Positions 1-6,163 of a stretch of 9,910 nucleotides of DNA are shown piece by piece. The stretch is taken from assembly GCA_946478675.1 (NCBI GenBank), contig CAMLEF010000156.1, forward strand, positions 1 to 9,910, given 5' to 3'. The stretch is from an uncultured Flavobacteriales bacterium (GTDB lineage: Bacteria > Bacteroidota > Bacteroidia > Palsa-965). The notes under the pieces were generated by a model that saw only the letters and a list, made by a program, of their open reading frames with translations, ran no database searches and was not told where the DNA came from. The number at the start of each line of letters is the position of its first letter. Within the stretch, counting starts at the first letter, position 1. A program made the translations under genes and the position numbers.

Positions 1-195
1 TCGGAAGACTGGCTCGCCAACATGGACCGCCACAAAGCGAAAATCCTTCCGCTGTTCGAAAAAACATACGGCAAAACCGAAGCGACAAAGTGGTGGGTCT
101 ACTGGCGCGTCTTCTACATGGCATGCGCGGAATTGTGGGGCTACGAAAACGGCGAAGAATGGTTCGTCAGCCATTACCTGCTGGCGAAGCAGTAA
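1..195 (+). CDS. Cyclopropane-fatty-acyl-phospholipid synthase-like SAM methyltransferase (C-terminal fragment)
   Basis: The 5' end is cut off by the window. The open frame runs from base 1 to a TAA at 193-195 and gives the last 64 residues. The fragment is rich in Trp, Tyr and charged residues. It contains WWVYWRVFYMACAELWGY, followed by NGEEWFVSHYL just before the stop. This resembles the helical C-terminal tail of the CFA synthase / mycolic acid cyclopropane synthase family, where a conserved aromatic-Arg-x-(Y/F) helix and a (C/S)A-x-x-(F/W) motif precede a short terminal strand. Family members transfer a methylene group from S-adenosylmethionine to double bonds of membrane phospholipid acyl chains in the cytoplasm. 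The SAM-binding core is outside the window, so the catalytic assignment rests on the tail alone. A related class I methyltransferase is the main alternative. A short-period repeat tract starts a few bases after the stop. Confidence 0.7.
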   Translation, partial: SEDWLANMDRHKAKILPLFEKTYGKTEATKWWVYWRVFYMACAELWGYENGEEWFVSHYLLAKQ

Positions 196-201
196 TCATT
201 T

Positions 202-247
202 TTTCTCTGTGACCCTCTGTGAAAAACCTCTGTGTACCTCCGTGGTT
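202..247. repeat. Degenerate CTCTGTG tandem tract in the gap after the methyltransferase
   Basis: CTCTGTG occurs at 205-211, 215-221 and 228-234, and a variant CTCCGTG lies at 238-244. Start-to-start spacings are 10, 13 and 10 nt, close to one turn of DNA helix. The tract lies directly after the stop codon at 193-195. From memory, similar CTCTGTG/ACAGAG tracts occur between genes in many environmental bacterial genomes. I know of no established function. The rest of the gap to 333 shows no clear structure. Confidence 0.6.
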
Positions 248-333
248 TCAGCCTGCATTTCCTTTACTGCTGACGCCATTTCCGCATTGCCAAGTAATCG
301 CACACCGTATCCGTATCTTCGAAAAAAATCTCC

Positions 334-660
334 ATGACGCTCTCCGAAGCCCAAAGCACCGTCGACAATTGGATCAAAACCTACGGCGTCCGTTATTTCA
401 ACGAACTGACGAATACCGCCATCCTCATGGAAGAAGTCGGGGAAGTCGCCCGCATCATGGCGCGCAAGTACGGTGAACAATCCTTCAAAGCGTCGGACAA
501 AGACAAAGATCTCGGTGATGAAATGGCAGACGTCCTCTTCGTGCTGATCTGTCTCGCCAACCAAACCGGCATCAACCTCGAAGAAGCGCTAAAGAAAAAC
601 CTCGACAAAAAAACGTCCAGGGATAGTGAGCGACACCGGGATAATGAGAAGCTGAAGTAG
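334..660 (+). CDS. MazG-like nucleoside triphosphate pyrophosphohydrolase
   Basis: A complete 108-residue protein of the all-alpha NTP pyrophosphatase (MazG/RS21-C6) superfamily. The metal-binding signature is visible: EExxE at residues 33-37 (EEVGE) on one helix and ExxD at 63-66 (EMAD) on the next. These acidic residues coordinate Mg2+ for hydrolysis of (d)NTPs to the monophosphate and pyrophosphate. The size fits the compact single-domain members rather than the two-domain E. coli MazG. The C-terminal KKTSRDSERHRDNEKLK is the basic tail often seen in Bacteroidota versions. The likely role is cytosolic house-cleaning of non-canonical nucleotides, though the true substrate cannot be read from sequence. 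The start at 334 is preceded by an A-rich leader (GAAAAAAATC) typical of the phylum, and the N-terminus matches family starts. Neighbours suggest no specific partner. Confidence 0.88.
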   Translation: MTLSEAQSTVDNWIKTYGVRYFNELTNTAILMEEVGEVARIMARKYGEQSFKASDKDKDLGDEMADVLFVLICLANQTGINLEEALKKNLDKKTSRDSERHRDNEKLK

Positions 661-662
661 TA

Positions 663-751
663 GTTGCGGTGGTGCGTGGTGCGATGTTGCGATGTTGCGG
701 TGGTGCGGAGTTGCGAGGAAAATTCTTAAGTGCCCTTAAGTGTCTCAAGTG
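663..751. repeat. Two adjacent short tandem tracts (8-nt and 9-10-nt periods)
   Basis: The first tract, 663-717, is seven degenerate units of the type GTTGCGRT. Four consecutive units at 686-717 keep an exact 8-nt period. One upstream unit (671-677) is a base short. The second tract carries CTTAAGTG at 725-732 and 735-742 and CTCAAGTG at 744-751, spaced 10 and 9 nt. The two tracts abut but share no unit. They begin immediately after the MazG-like gene's stop codon. The remaining gap, 752-860, is C-rich on the + strand with no gene I can support. Confidence 0.65.
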
Positions 752-861
752 GTCGCATTCCCCCACCCGCAGCCTGCCGCACTCCCCCTCTATTGTAGAA
801 ACATTTCCCGCATCCACCTCCGCTTGTCCCTGAAATTGCCCGCTTCCTCCGCTCTAAAACG

Positions 862-898
862 TTGACTTTCATCAAAAGTTCATTTGGTATATGCTTTG
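862..898 (+). promoter_or_regulatory. Weak candidate promoter of the Ser/Thr-rich protein gene
   Basis: A TTG at 862-864 and a TATGCTTTG at 890-898 resemble the Bacteroidota -33 and -7 elements. The -7 box has one extra base compared with TAnnTTTG, and the spacing is longer than usual. An alternative -7, TTCATTTG at 879-886, has one mismatch but is too close to the TTG. Some promoter is expected here because a long gap precedes the gene, but the exact boxes are uncertain. Confidence 0.3.
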
Positions 899-918
899 GG
901 TTTAAACGGCATATCAAA
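883..918 (+). promoter_or_regulatory. Inverted repeat in the leader of the Ser/Thr-rich protein gene
   Basis: ATATGC at 889-894 pairs with GCATAT at 909-914. The pairing resumes with TTTG at 883-886 and CAAA at 915-918 after a two-base bulge. The loop contains the 8-bp perfect palindrome GTTTAAAC (900-907). The element ends 11 bases before the ATG at 930 and overlaps the candidate -7 box. It could be an operator or a 5' UTR hairpin. The pairing is seen directly; the role is inferred. Confidence 0.4.
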
Positions 919-929
919 TTCCAAAACCA

Positions 930-1619
930 ATGAACAAGAACAGCATTTTCATAGCCGCCTGCATTATCGGATCGATAGCAGTGCTGGGATTTACGCGAAC
1001 GAGCGTTGCGGCCTCGCATGAATACACGACAACGAGTACCACATCCACGACCATGCGCTCCGACACCGCGCGATCAACGGGCCATACGACAGCATCCACG
1101 TCTTCGACGAAGAGCACCTCCTCCACTAAAAGTACATCCTCAACGAAGAGTACCTCTTCTACAAAAGGCTCTGGAAAAACAACCGCTTCTACGTCTTCTA
1201 CTTCGTCGACGCGCAGCACCGGCCACACAACCTCCTCCACTTCCGCCACCGGTTCAACCGCTTCTACCACTTCATCGACACACAGCACCTCTTCCACCAC
1301 GCATAGCACCGGTACTTCCACTACCGGCACCACGGCCTCTACAGGCAACACCACCGGCGGAAGCACTTCGACTACCTATGGTACCACCGGCAGCACGACA
1401 TCAACCACGTCGACGACTTACGGTACCAGCGACACAACCGGAACAACGGCTTCTACGTCGACCACGTATGGAACGACGGCAGGAACGACCGGCACCACTG
1501 CAACGACTTCGACGACTTACGGCACTACCGGAAGCACGACGACTTCCACATCCACCACGTACGGCACCACCGGCAGCACCACAACCGGCACGATGACCTC
1601 GGGCGGAATGCGTCATTAA
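930..1619 (+). CDS. Secreted Ser/Thr/Gly-rich low-complexity repeat protein
   Basis: I do not recognise a named family. The 229-residue product starts with a signal peptide (Asn-Lys n-region, hydrophobic stretch at about residues 5-21, likely cleavage after SVAA near 28). Nearly everything after that is Ser, Thr and Gly. Three sections are visible: a Thr/Ser-rich head (about 32-55), four perfect STSSTK hexads (56-79), and a C-terminal part with five TTYGT motifs whose tyrosines are at 150, 164, 180, 197 and 211. No hydrophobic segment, sortase motif, T9SS C-terminal domain or Cys beyond the signal is seen, so it is probably periplasmic, surface-associated or extracellular, and intrinsically disordered. 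The only two aspartates, D45 and D168, each sit in a D-T-(A/T) tripeptide that matches the Bacteroidota O-glycosylation motif D-(S/T)-(A/I/L/V/M/T). A coding reading is supported by the signal peptide and by perfect peptide repeats with differing codons. It stands alone, followed by a terminator. Confidence 0.75.
   Translation: MNKNSIFIAACIIGSIAVLGFTRTSVAASHEYTTTSTTSTTMRSDTARSTGHTTASTSSTKSTSSTKSTSSTKSTSSTKGSGKTTASTSSTSSTRSTGHTTSSTSATGSTASTTSSTHSTSSTTHSTGTSTTGTTASTGNTTGGSTSTTYGTTGSTTSTTSTTYGTSDTTGTTASTSTTYGTTAGTTGTTATTSTTYGTTGSTTTSTSTTYGTTGSTTTGTMTSGGMRH
1095..1166 (+). repeat. Four in-frame copies of an 18-nt repeat encoding STSSTK
   Basis: Four consecutive hexapeptide units (residues 56-79) are identical at the protein level but differ in DNA at every codon column. 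The first serine is TCC, AGC, AGT and AGT in the four copies. Lysine alternates AAG, AAA, AAG, AAA. Copies one and two differ at 7 of 18 bases, all silently. Confidence 0.85.
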
Positions 1620-1643
1620 TTTTTATTACGAAAGAACGAGGGG

Positions 1644-1680
1644 AAGGCCATGTTTCGAAAGAGACTGGCCTTTTCTTTCA
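1644..1680 (+). terminator. Intrinsic terminator after the Ser/Thr-rich protein gene
   Basis: AAGGCCA (1644-1650) pairs with TGGCCTT (1666-1672). After a bulged T at 1651 the stem continues with GTTTC (1652-1656) against GAGAC (1661-1665, one G-T pair), closed by a GAAA loop of the stable GNRA type (1657-1660). A TTTTCTTTC run (1671-1679) follows. It ends only about ten bases before the next start codon at 1690. Confidence 0.8.
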
Positions 1681-1689
1681 CCTGCTGTT

Positions 1690-3153
1690 ATGAAATATTT
1701 TTTCTTCGACAAACGTGCGCTCGCCCTGATGCGCATCGCAGTATCCGCGGTCGTGCTGCTCGACCTCGGCATTCGTCTTTCCGACCTCGAAGCATTTTAC
1801 AGCAACACCGGCGCCACACCGCTGCCGATGATCTTCCGGTATTGCTGGAATCCGTATTTCATTTCCGTTCACACGATCAGCGGGCTGTGGCAGGTGCAGC
1901 TGCTGATTTTTTTGTTTCACTTCTTCTGCGCGACGATGCTGTTCATCGGTTACCGCACGCGCTTGTTCAGCTTTCTCTGCTGGTTCCTGCTGCTCTCGCT
2001 GCACAACCGCAACGGGCTCATCCTGCAGGGTGGCGACGATTTGCTGCGCATGGTGCTGTTCTGGGGAATGTTTCTTCCCTGGGGCGAAAAATATTCTGTC
2101 GATCGACTGCTCGGAAGAGAAACGCCGGAGCTGCCGGTGCAATTCGTTTCGATTGCTGCCGTTGCGTACGTGCTGCAGATCTGTTACATCTACACCGGCT
2201 CGGCACTGCTGAAAGGCCCGGAATGGAACAGCGAATTTTCCGCGATGTATTATGCGTACTCGCTCGACCAGATCGCGTACCCGACGACGAAACTTTTTTA
2301 TCATCATCCCGAATGGATGAAAGCGCTCACCTGCGTCGCCTGGTATTTCGAGCTGCTCGTTCCGGTGCTGTTCTTCATCCCGGTAAAGCACGGCGCATTC
2401 CGCACGATCGGCGTATTTGCGATCATCGGCTTTCATCTCTTCAACAGCGTAACGTTGTTCATCGGCTTGTTCCCGCTGATCGGCATATCGACGGCACTGG
2501 GGATTCTGCCGTGGACGTTCATGAACCGCTTCGATCGCTGGACGGTGCGAATGAAACAACGGATTGCCGCCTCGTTTCTCGGGATCGCGATGCTGGCCGG
2601 AAAAATGATCCGCTGGAGAAAACCGCGCGAAACATTTCTGCCGGTGTTATTGTATGTAAAAAATGCAGCGCTGATCTTCCTGGTCTTTTTCGTCTTCGAC
2701 TGGAACTTCAGCAATCTTTCGTTCATCAACAGCAAGCTCAGCGACGACCTGCGCTTCATCGGGTTCGGATTGCGCCTCGACCAGAACTGGGGCATGTTTG
2801 CGCCGGGCGTTTTCAAAGACGACGGCTGGTTCGTTCTCGAAGGTGTAAAGAACGACAGCACGAAAATCAATTTGCTTTTTCCCGACCAACCGCTGAGTTA
2901 TGCGAAACCGGCGAGCGTGGTGAAAATGTTCCCGAACGATCGCTGGCGGAAATACAGCGAAAATTATCTCATGGCGGATAATGCTTACATGCGCGGCTAT
3001 TTCTGCAATTACATGAAACGCGTCTGGAACGAACATCATCCCGACCAATACATTCACACGCTGCGCGTCATTTATATGGGCGAGCTGACGTTGCCGGATT
3101 ATCATTATTCGCCGCCAGAAAAAATCGTGCTGTGGGAATGCGTGGATGAATGA
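1690..3153 (+). CDS. HTTM domain membrane protein (vitamin K-dependent gamma-carboxylase-like)
   Basis: A 487-residue polytopic membrane protein. The HTTM domain spans roughly residues 5-280, with hydrophobic segments near 10-28, 68-88, 92-107, 117-130, 150-172, 212-232, 238-272 and again 318-336. Typical family features are the LALMRI start of the first helix, the YSNTGATPL loop at about 37-45, SLHNRNGLILQGGDDLLR (103-120) and FLPWGEKYSVDRLLG (128-142). The domain is the bacterial relative of the animal gamma-glutamyl carboxylase membrane region. Most bacterial members have no demonstrated activity, so carboxylation should not be assumed. Residues 340-487 form a soluble tail with QNWGMFAPGVFKDDGW (365-380), which resembles the W-x-M-F-(A/S)-P motif common after HTTM domains. 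The start at 1690 begins directly at MKYFFFDKRAL. No promoter is visible between the terminator hairpin and this ATG. The gene is probably monocistronic, because a new promoter lies before the next gene. Confidence 0.85.
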   Translation: MKYFFFDKRALALMRIAVSAVVLLDLGIRLSDLEAFYSNTGATPLPMIFRYCWNPYFISVHTISGLWQVQLLIFLFHFFCATMLFIGYRTRLFSFLCWFLLLSLHNRNGLILQGGDDLLRMVLFWGMFLPWGEKYSVDRLLGRETPELPVQFVSIAAVAYVLQICYIYTGSALLKGPEWNSEFSAMYYAYSLDQIAYPTTKLFYHHPEWMKALTCVAWYFELLVPVLFFIPVKHGAFRTIGVFAIIGFHLFNSVTLFIGLFPLIGISTALGILPWTFMNRFDRWTVRMKQRIAASFLGIAMLAGKMIRWRKPRETFLPVLLYVKNAALIFLVFFVFDWNFSNLSFINSKLSDDLRFIGFGLRLDQNWGMFAPGVFKDDGWFVLEGVKNDSTKINLLFPDQPLSYAKPASVVKMFPNDRWRKYSENYLMADNAYMRGYFCNYMKRVWNEHHPDQYIHTLRVIYMGELTLPDYHYSPPEKIVLWECVDE

Positions 3154-3193
3154 TTTTGGGGTTAACGACGTGTTTCGTGGTTCATTTTATCAA

Positions 3194-3225
3194 TTTGGTT
3201 TATATTATAAACTGGTTTACATTTG
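3194..3225 (+). promoter_or_regulatory. Bacteroidota-type promoter of the TonB-dependent receptor block
   Basis: TTTG at 3194-3197 and TACATTTG at 3218-3225 match the -33 (TTTG) and -7 (TAnnTTTG) consensus exactly, with 20 nt between the boxes, within the usual range. The transcript would begin near 3230 and leave a short leader before the ATG at 3248. This marks the start of a new transcription unit. Confidence 0.7.
3198..3212. promoter_or_regulatory. 15-bp palindrome between the -33 and -7 boxes (operator candidate)
   Basis: GTTTATA (3198-3204) and TATAAAC (3206-3212) form a perfect inverted repeat around a single T. It starts at the base after the -33 box and ends five bases before the -7 box, so a dimer bound here would block RNA polymerase. 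AT-rich palindromes occur by chance more easily than GC-rich ones. The position is what makes this one a credible operator. Confidence 0.5.
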
Positions 3226-3247
3226 ACCCAAATCCAAATCCACCACC

Positions 3248-5395
3248 ATGAAACACCTTTCCGCAAAACTGTGGATGAGCCTGCTGGCTGTACTGTTGTT
3301 GCTGCCCGCAATGGCCACCACGATTATCAAAGGATCGGTCAAAGACACGAAAAAACAGCCGGTGCCGTTCTCGAACATCATTCTGAAAGACAGCTATGAC
3401 GGCGCGTCTGCAGATGTGAACGGAAATTTCCAGTTCGAAACGGACGTGACCGGCGAAGCGACACTGATCTGCCGGCAGCTCGGTTACGAAGAGCAAATCA
3501 AAACGATCACGCTCAGCGGCGGAACCGTGCAGGTCGATTTTATCCTGAAAGAGAAAACGAACGAGATGAACGTTGTCGTGATCTCCGCAGGAACGATCGA
3601 AGCCAGCGATGAAAAACGAACGACGGTGCTCAAGCCGCTCGACATCGTCACCACCGCCGGCGGACAGGGCGACATCTACGGCGCGGTGCAAACACTGCCG
3701 GGCACTTCGCGCGTGGGCGACCAGGAAGGTTTGTTCGTGCGCGGCGGAACGGGCGCAGAAACGAAAACGGTGATCGACGGGATGAACGTGAACAACCCGT
3801 TCTTCGCTTCGGTTCCTGACATTGCAGCGCGCGGACGATTTTCACCATTTCTTTTCAAAGGCACCGTTTTCTCTACGGGAGGTTACTCCGCGCAATACGG
3901 ACAGGCGCTTTCTTCCGCGCTCGTGCTCGAAACGCAGGACCTTCCCGATCGCAGCGCTTCGACACTGGCGGTGACTTCGGTTGGCTTCGGTGGCGGGCAC
4001 AATCATCTCTGGGAGAAGAAAGGCATGTCGGCGGGATTCAGCGCGAACTACACGAACCTCGCGCCGTATTACAAAGTGGTGCCGCAGCTGCAGAATTACA
4101 CGCGCATGCCGGAGTTCTTCGGTGGCGACGTGAACTTTCGCAAGAAAACCGGCGAGAACGGCATCCTGAAATTTTACGGTTACGTCAACTACGGCGATCT
4201 CGCACTTACACGACCTGACGTCGACAGCACGAACGGTTATCGCATGCCTTTCGGGTTGCGCAACATCGACACATACAACAACCTCAACTGGCGCCAATAC
4301 GTCGGCGAGAAATGGCGGCTTGACGCAGCAGCTTCGTGGGCGTACGATCACAATGAAATGCTCATCAACACGGACTCGCTGAAAACCGAAAGCTCGCTGA
4401 GCCAGGGACGTTTCATGGCGACACGCTATTACATGACGCGCAACCAGCTGCGTGCCGGCGTCGAATATCAATACCTCACCGACGACAGCCGTTTTGCGAT
4501 GTATCACAACAGCTTCTTCGACAATTACACGTCGGCGTTTCTCGAGACGGATTATTTCATCGGATCGAAGTTCGTGCTGCGCGCGGGCGGGCGTGTCGAG
4601 AACAGCTCGCTGCTGGCGAAGACGAATGTGGCGCCGCGTGTTTCACTTGCGATGAAAACGAGCACGCACAGCCAGCTCTCATTCGCATACGGCGATTTTT
4701 ACCAGAAGCCGGCGAACGACATGCTGTACCTCAGCCACAGCGTAACGTTTGAAAAAGCGACGCATTACATCCTCAGCTTCCAGCACGTCGACGACAGCCT
4801 GACGTTGCGTGTGGAAGCGTATTACAAACAATACGACAACCTCGTCAAGACGGTTCCTTCGATCAGCAACGGCGGCGACGGTTATGCGCGCGGCGTGGAT
4901 GTTTTCTGGCGCGACAAAAAAACGTTCCGCAACGTCGACTACTGGATCTCGTACACCTATCTCGACACGAAACGCAACTGGCGCGACTTCCCGGTAGCCG
5001 CTATGCCGACGTTCGCCACGACGCACAATGCTTCGCTCGTCTTCAAGAAATTCTTCCCGAAACTTTCGACCTCCATCGGCTTCAGCTATTTCTACGCCAG
5101 CGGCCGCCCGTATTACAACCCGAACAACCCGGTGTTCCTCGGCGACAAAACTTACGATTATCATTCGCTGAACATCAACGCGAGCTACCTCACCAATATC
5201 CGCGGTGCGTTCACCGTATTCGTCATTTCCGTTTCCAATGCGCCCGGCTTCAACCAGGTGTACGGCTATCGTTATTCCTACGACGGCATGCACCGCGATC
5301 CGATCGTGCCGCCGGCGAAACGTTCGTTCTTCATCGGCATGTTCATGAGCTTCGGACAAGATCGTTCGAAAGACGTGCTGAACAACACCAATTAA
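3248..5395 (+). CDS. TonB-dependent outer-membrane receptor with carboxypeptidase-regulatory-like N-domain
   Basis: A 715-residue outer-membrane protein. Residues 1-23 are a signal peptide (KLWMSLLAVLLLLPAMA). A carboxypeptidase-D regulatory-like beta-sandwich (CarboxypepD_reg type) follows at about 26-102, with IIKGSVKDTKKQPVPFSNI and the DVNGNFQFE turn. The plug domain at about 120-235 shows AVQTLPGTSRVGDQEGLFVR, then GGTGAETKTVIDGMNVNNPF and FSTGGYSAQYGQALSSALVL, all characteristic of Bacteroidota receptors. The rest is beta-barrel with alternating aromatic strands and ends with a strand at RSFFIGMFMSFG plus a short polar tail. Such receptors import a ligand through TonB-ExbBD energy. No SusD-like lipoprotein is adjacent, so a SusCD glycan system is unlikely and the ligand is unknown. 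At 715 residues it is shorter than SusC proteins. It is preceded by a consensus promoter holding a palindrome, and starts the five-gene block that ends at 7433. Confidence 0.92.
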   Translation: MKHLSAKLWMSLLAVLLLLPAMATTIIKGSVKDTKKQPVPFSNIILKDSYDGASADVNGNFQFETDVTGEATLICRQLGYEEQIKTITLSGGTVQVDFILKEKTNEMNVVVISAGTIEASDEKRTTVLKPLDIVTTAGGQGDIYGAVQTLPGTSRVGDQEGLFVRGGTGAETKTVIDGMNVNNPFFASVPDIAARGRFSPFLFKGTVFSTGGYSAQYGQALSSALVLETQDLPDRSASTLAVTSVGFGGGHNHLWEKKGMSAGFSANYTNLAPYYKVVPQLQNYTRMPEFFGGDVNFRKKTGENGILKFYGYVNYGDLALTRPDVDSTNGYRMPFGLRNIDTYNNLNWRQYVGEKWRLDAAASWAYDHNEMLINTDSLKTESSLSQGRFMATRYYMTRNQLRAGVEYQYLTDDSRFAMYHNSFFDNYTSAFLETDYFIGSKFVLRAGGRVENSSLLAKTNVAPRVSLAMKTSTHSQLSFAYGDFYQKPANDMLYLSHSVTFEKATHYILSFQHVDDSLTLRVEAYYKQYDNLVKTVPSISNGGDGYARGVDVFWRDKKTFRNVDYWISYTYLDTKRNWRDFPVAAMPTFATTHNASLVFKKFFPKLSTSIGFSYFYASGRPYYNPNNPVFLGDKTYDYHSLNINASYLTNIRGAFTVFVISVSNAPGFNQVYGYRYSYDGMHRDPIVPPAKRSFFIGMFMSFGQDRSKDVLNNTN

Positions 5396-5396
5396 A

Positions 5397-5491
5397 AATC
5401 AAGAATCAAGAGCCAGGAACTAAGAACTAAGAAACAGGAGGCGGAACTAAGAACATACAAACTCCGAACTCCCGACTCAAAACTCAAAACT
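5397..5491. repeat. Heptad (7-nt period) tract between the receptor and the TPR-like gene
   Basis: The gap is filled almost entirely by degenerate 7-mers in one orientation. AATCAAG repeats at 5397-5410 and AACTAAG at 5418-5431 and again at 5445-5451. One 6-nt unit (5439-5444) breaks the phase. A second block, 5460-5491, runs AACTCCG, AACTCCC and then GACTCAA-type units in strict period 7. The tract starts one base after the receptor stop and ends ten bases before the next ATG. Part of it (5461-5478) is identical to 6204-6221. Confidence 0.75.
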
Positions 5492-5500
5492 ATATCCGCT

Positions 5501-6163
5501 ATGAAAAAATCACTGCTCTTTCTCGCGCTGCTGTTCGGAGTAACGGCTTTCGCGCAAAACGACACGACGAAAAAAACAATGTCGCCGAAATTCGTCAACG
5601 CCATGACGAAGCCGGTGAACATGCTCGACACGTCTTTCACGATGCCGGCGCTGCAGCAATGCTACAACAGCTTCGAGCGCATCGCCAACGCTGAAAAAGG
5701 CGAATGGCTGCCCGACTATTACATGGCGTATTGCCTCGTCTTCGAATCCTATCTCGACGATGCAAAGAAAGCCGACGACTATTGCGACAAAGCCTCGAAG
5801 CTGCTCGACCGTGCGGATTCGCTGAGCCCGAACAATGCGGAAATTTATGTAGTGCGTGCCATGTGCGCCGGCGCCCGCATTCGCGTAAACCCGGCATCAC
5901 GCGGCGCAAAATACGGACGCGAATCTTCCGAGTGGCTCGACAAAGCGCAATCGCTCGATCCCTCCAACCCGCGCATCTACCTCACCCGCGGACAAGGCGT
6001 TTTCTACACGCCTTCGATGTTCGGCGGCGGCAAAGACAAAGCGAAACCGATCCTCGAAGACGCGATCAAAAAATACGACGTGTTCGTTCCCGCCAGCCCG
6101 ATTCATCCGCACTGGGGCCGCGTGCGCACGCAACAGCTCCTCGACGAATGCAATAAAAAATAA
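5501..6163 (+). CDS. Periplasmic TPR-like helical repeat protein
   Basis: A 220-residue exported protein. The signal peptide MKKSLLFLALLFGVTAFA has a clear AFA|Q cleavage site after residue 18. The mature part is helical with TPR-like spacing: PDYYMAYCLVFESYLDDAKKADDYCDKASKLLDRADSLSP (about 70-109), NAEIYVVRAM (112-121), and SSEWLDKAQSLDPSNPRIYLTRGQ (about 142-165). The repeated Leu-x-(S/P)-x-(S/P)-N-(A/P)-x-I-Y signature is the usual join between TPR units. Similar short TPR proteins sit next to TonB-dependent receptors in Bacteroidota. A scaffold role at the periplasmic face of the receptor is plausible but not shown by sequence. It lies 105 bases after the receptor stop and is flanked on both sides by heptad tracts sharing an 18-nt sequence. 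No catalytic motif is visible. Confidence 0.75.
   Translation: MKKSLLFLALLFGVTAFAQNDTTKKTMSPKFVNAMTKPVNMLDTSFTMPALQQCYNSFERIANAEKGEWLPDYYMAYCLVFESYLDDAKKADDYCDKASKLLDRADSLSPNNAEIYVVRAMCAGARIRVNPASRGAKYGRESSEWLDKAQSLDPSNPRIYLTRGQGVFYTPSMFGGGKDKAKPILEDAIKKYDVFVPASPIHPHWGRVRTQQLLDECNKK

Noticed and set aside
287..321. A possible promoter of the MazG-like gene (TTG at 287-289, TATCTTCG at 314-321).
   Set aside because: The -7 box has a mismatch in the conserved TTTG and the spacing of 24 nt is long. Too weak to annotate.
930..962. A lipobox-like IAAC at residues 8-11 of the Ser/Thr-rich protein.
   Set aside because: The Cys is too close to the N-terminus for a lipoprotein signal, and the hydrophobic stretch continues past it. 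A signal peptidase I site near residue 28 fits better.
914..1366. A minus-strand open frame rich in Val, Glu and Pro opposite the Ser/Thr-rich gene.
   Set aside because: It is the antisense reading of the Ser/Thr repeats. The + strand has a signal peptide, perfect peptide repeats with silent codon changes, and a terminator.
1678..2559. A long minus-strand open frame across the HTTM gene.
   Set aside because: It has a highly charged, Gln/Arg/Glu-rich composition without domain features. It arises from the codon bias of the opposite strand.
3842..5359. Several long minus-strand open frames across the receptor gene.
   Set aside because: The + strand encodes a complete receptor with signal peptide, plug and barrel. 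The antisense frames show no recognisable protein features.
3248..5395. A SusCD-type glycan uptake locus.
   Set aside because: No SusD-like lipoprotein or glycoside hydrolase follows the receptor, and its length is below that of SusC proteins.
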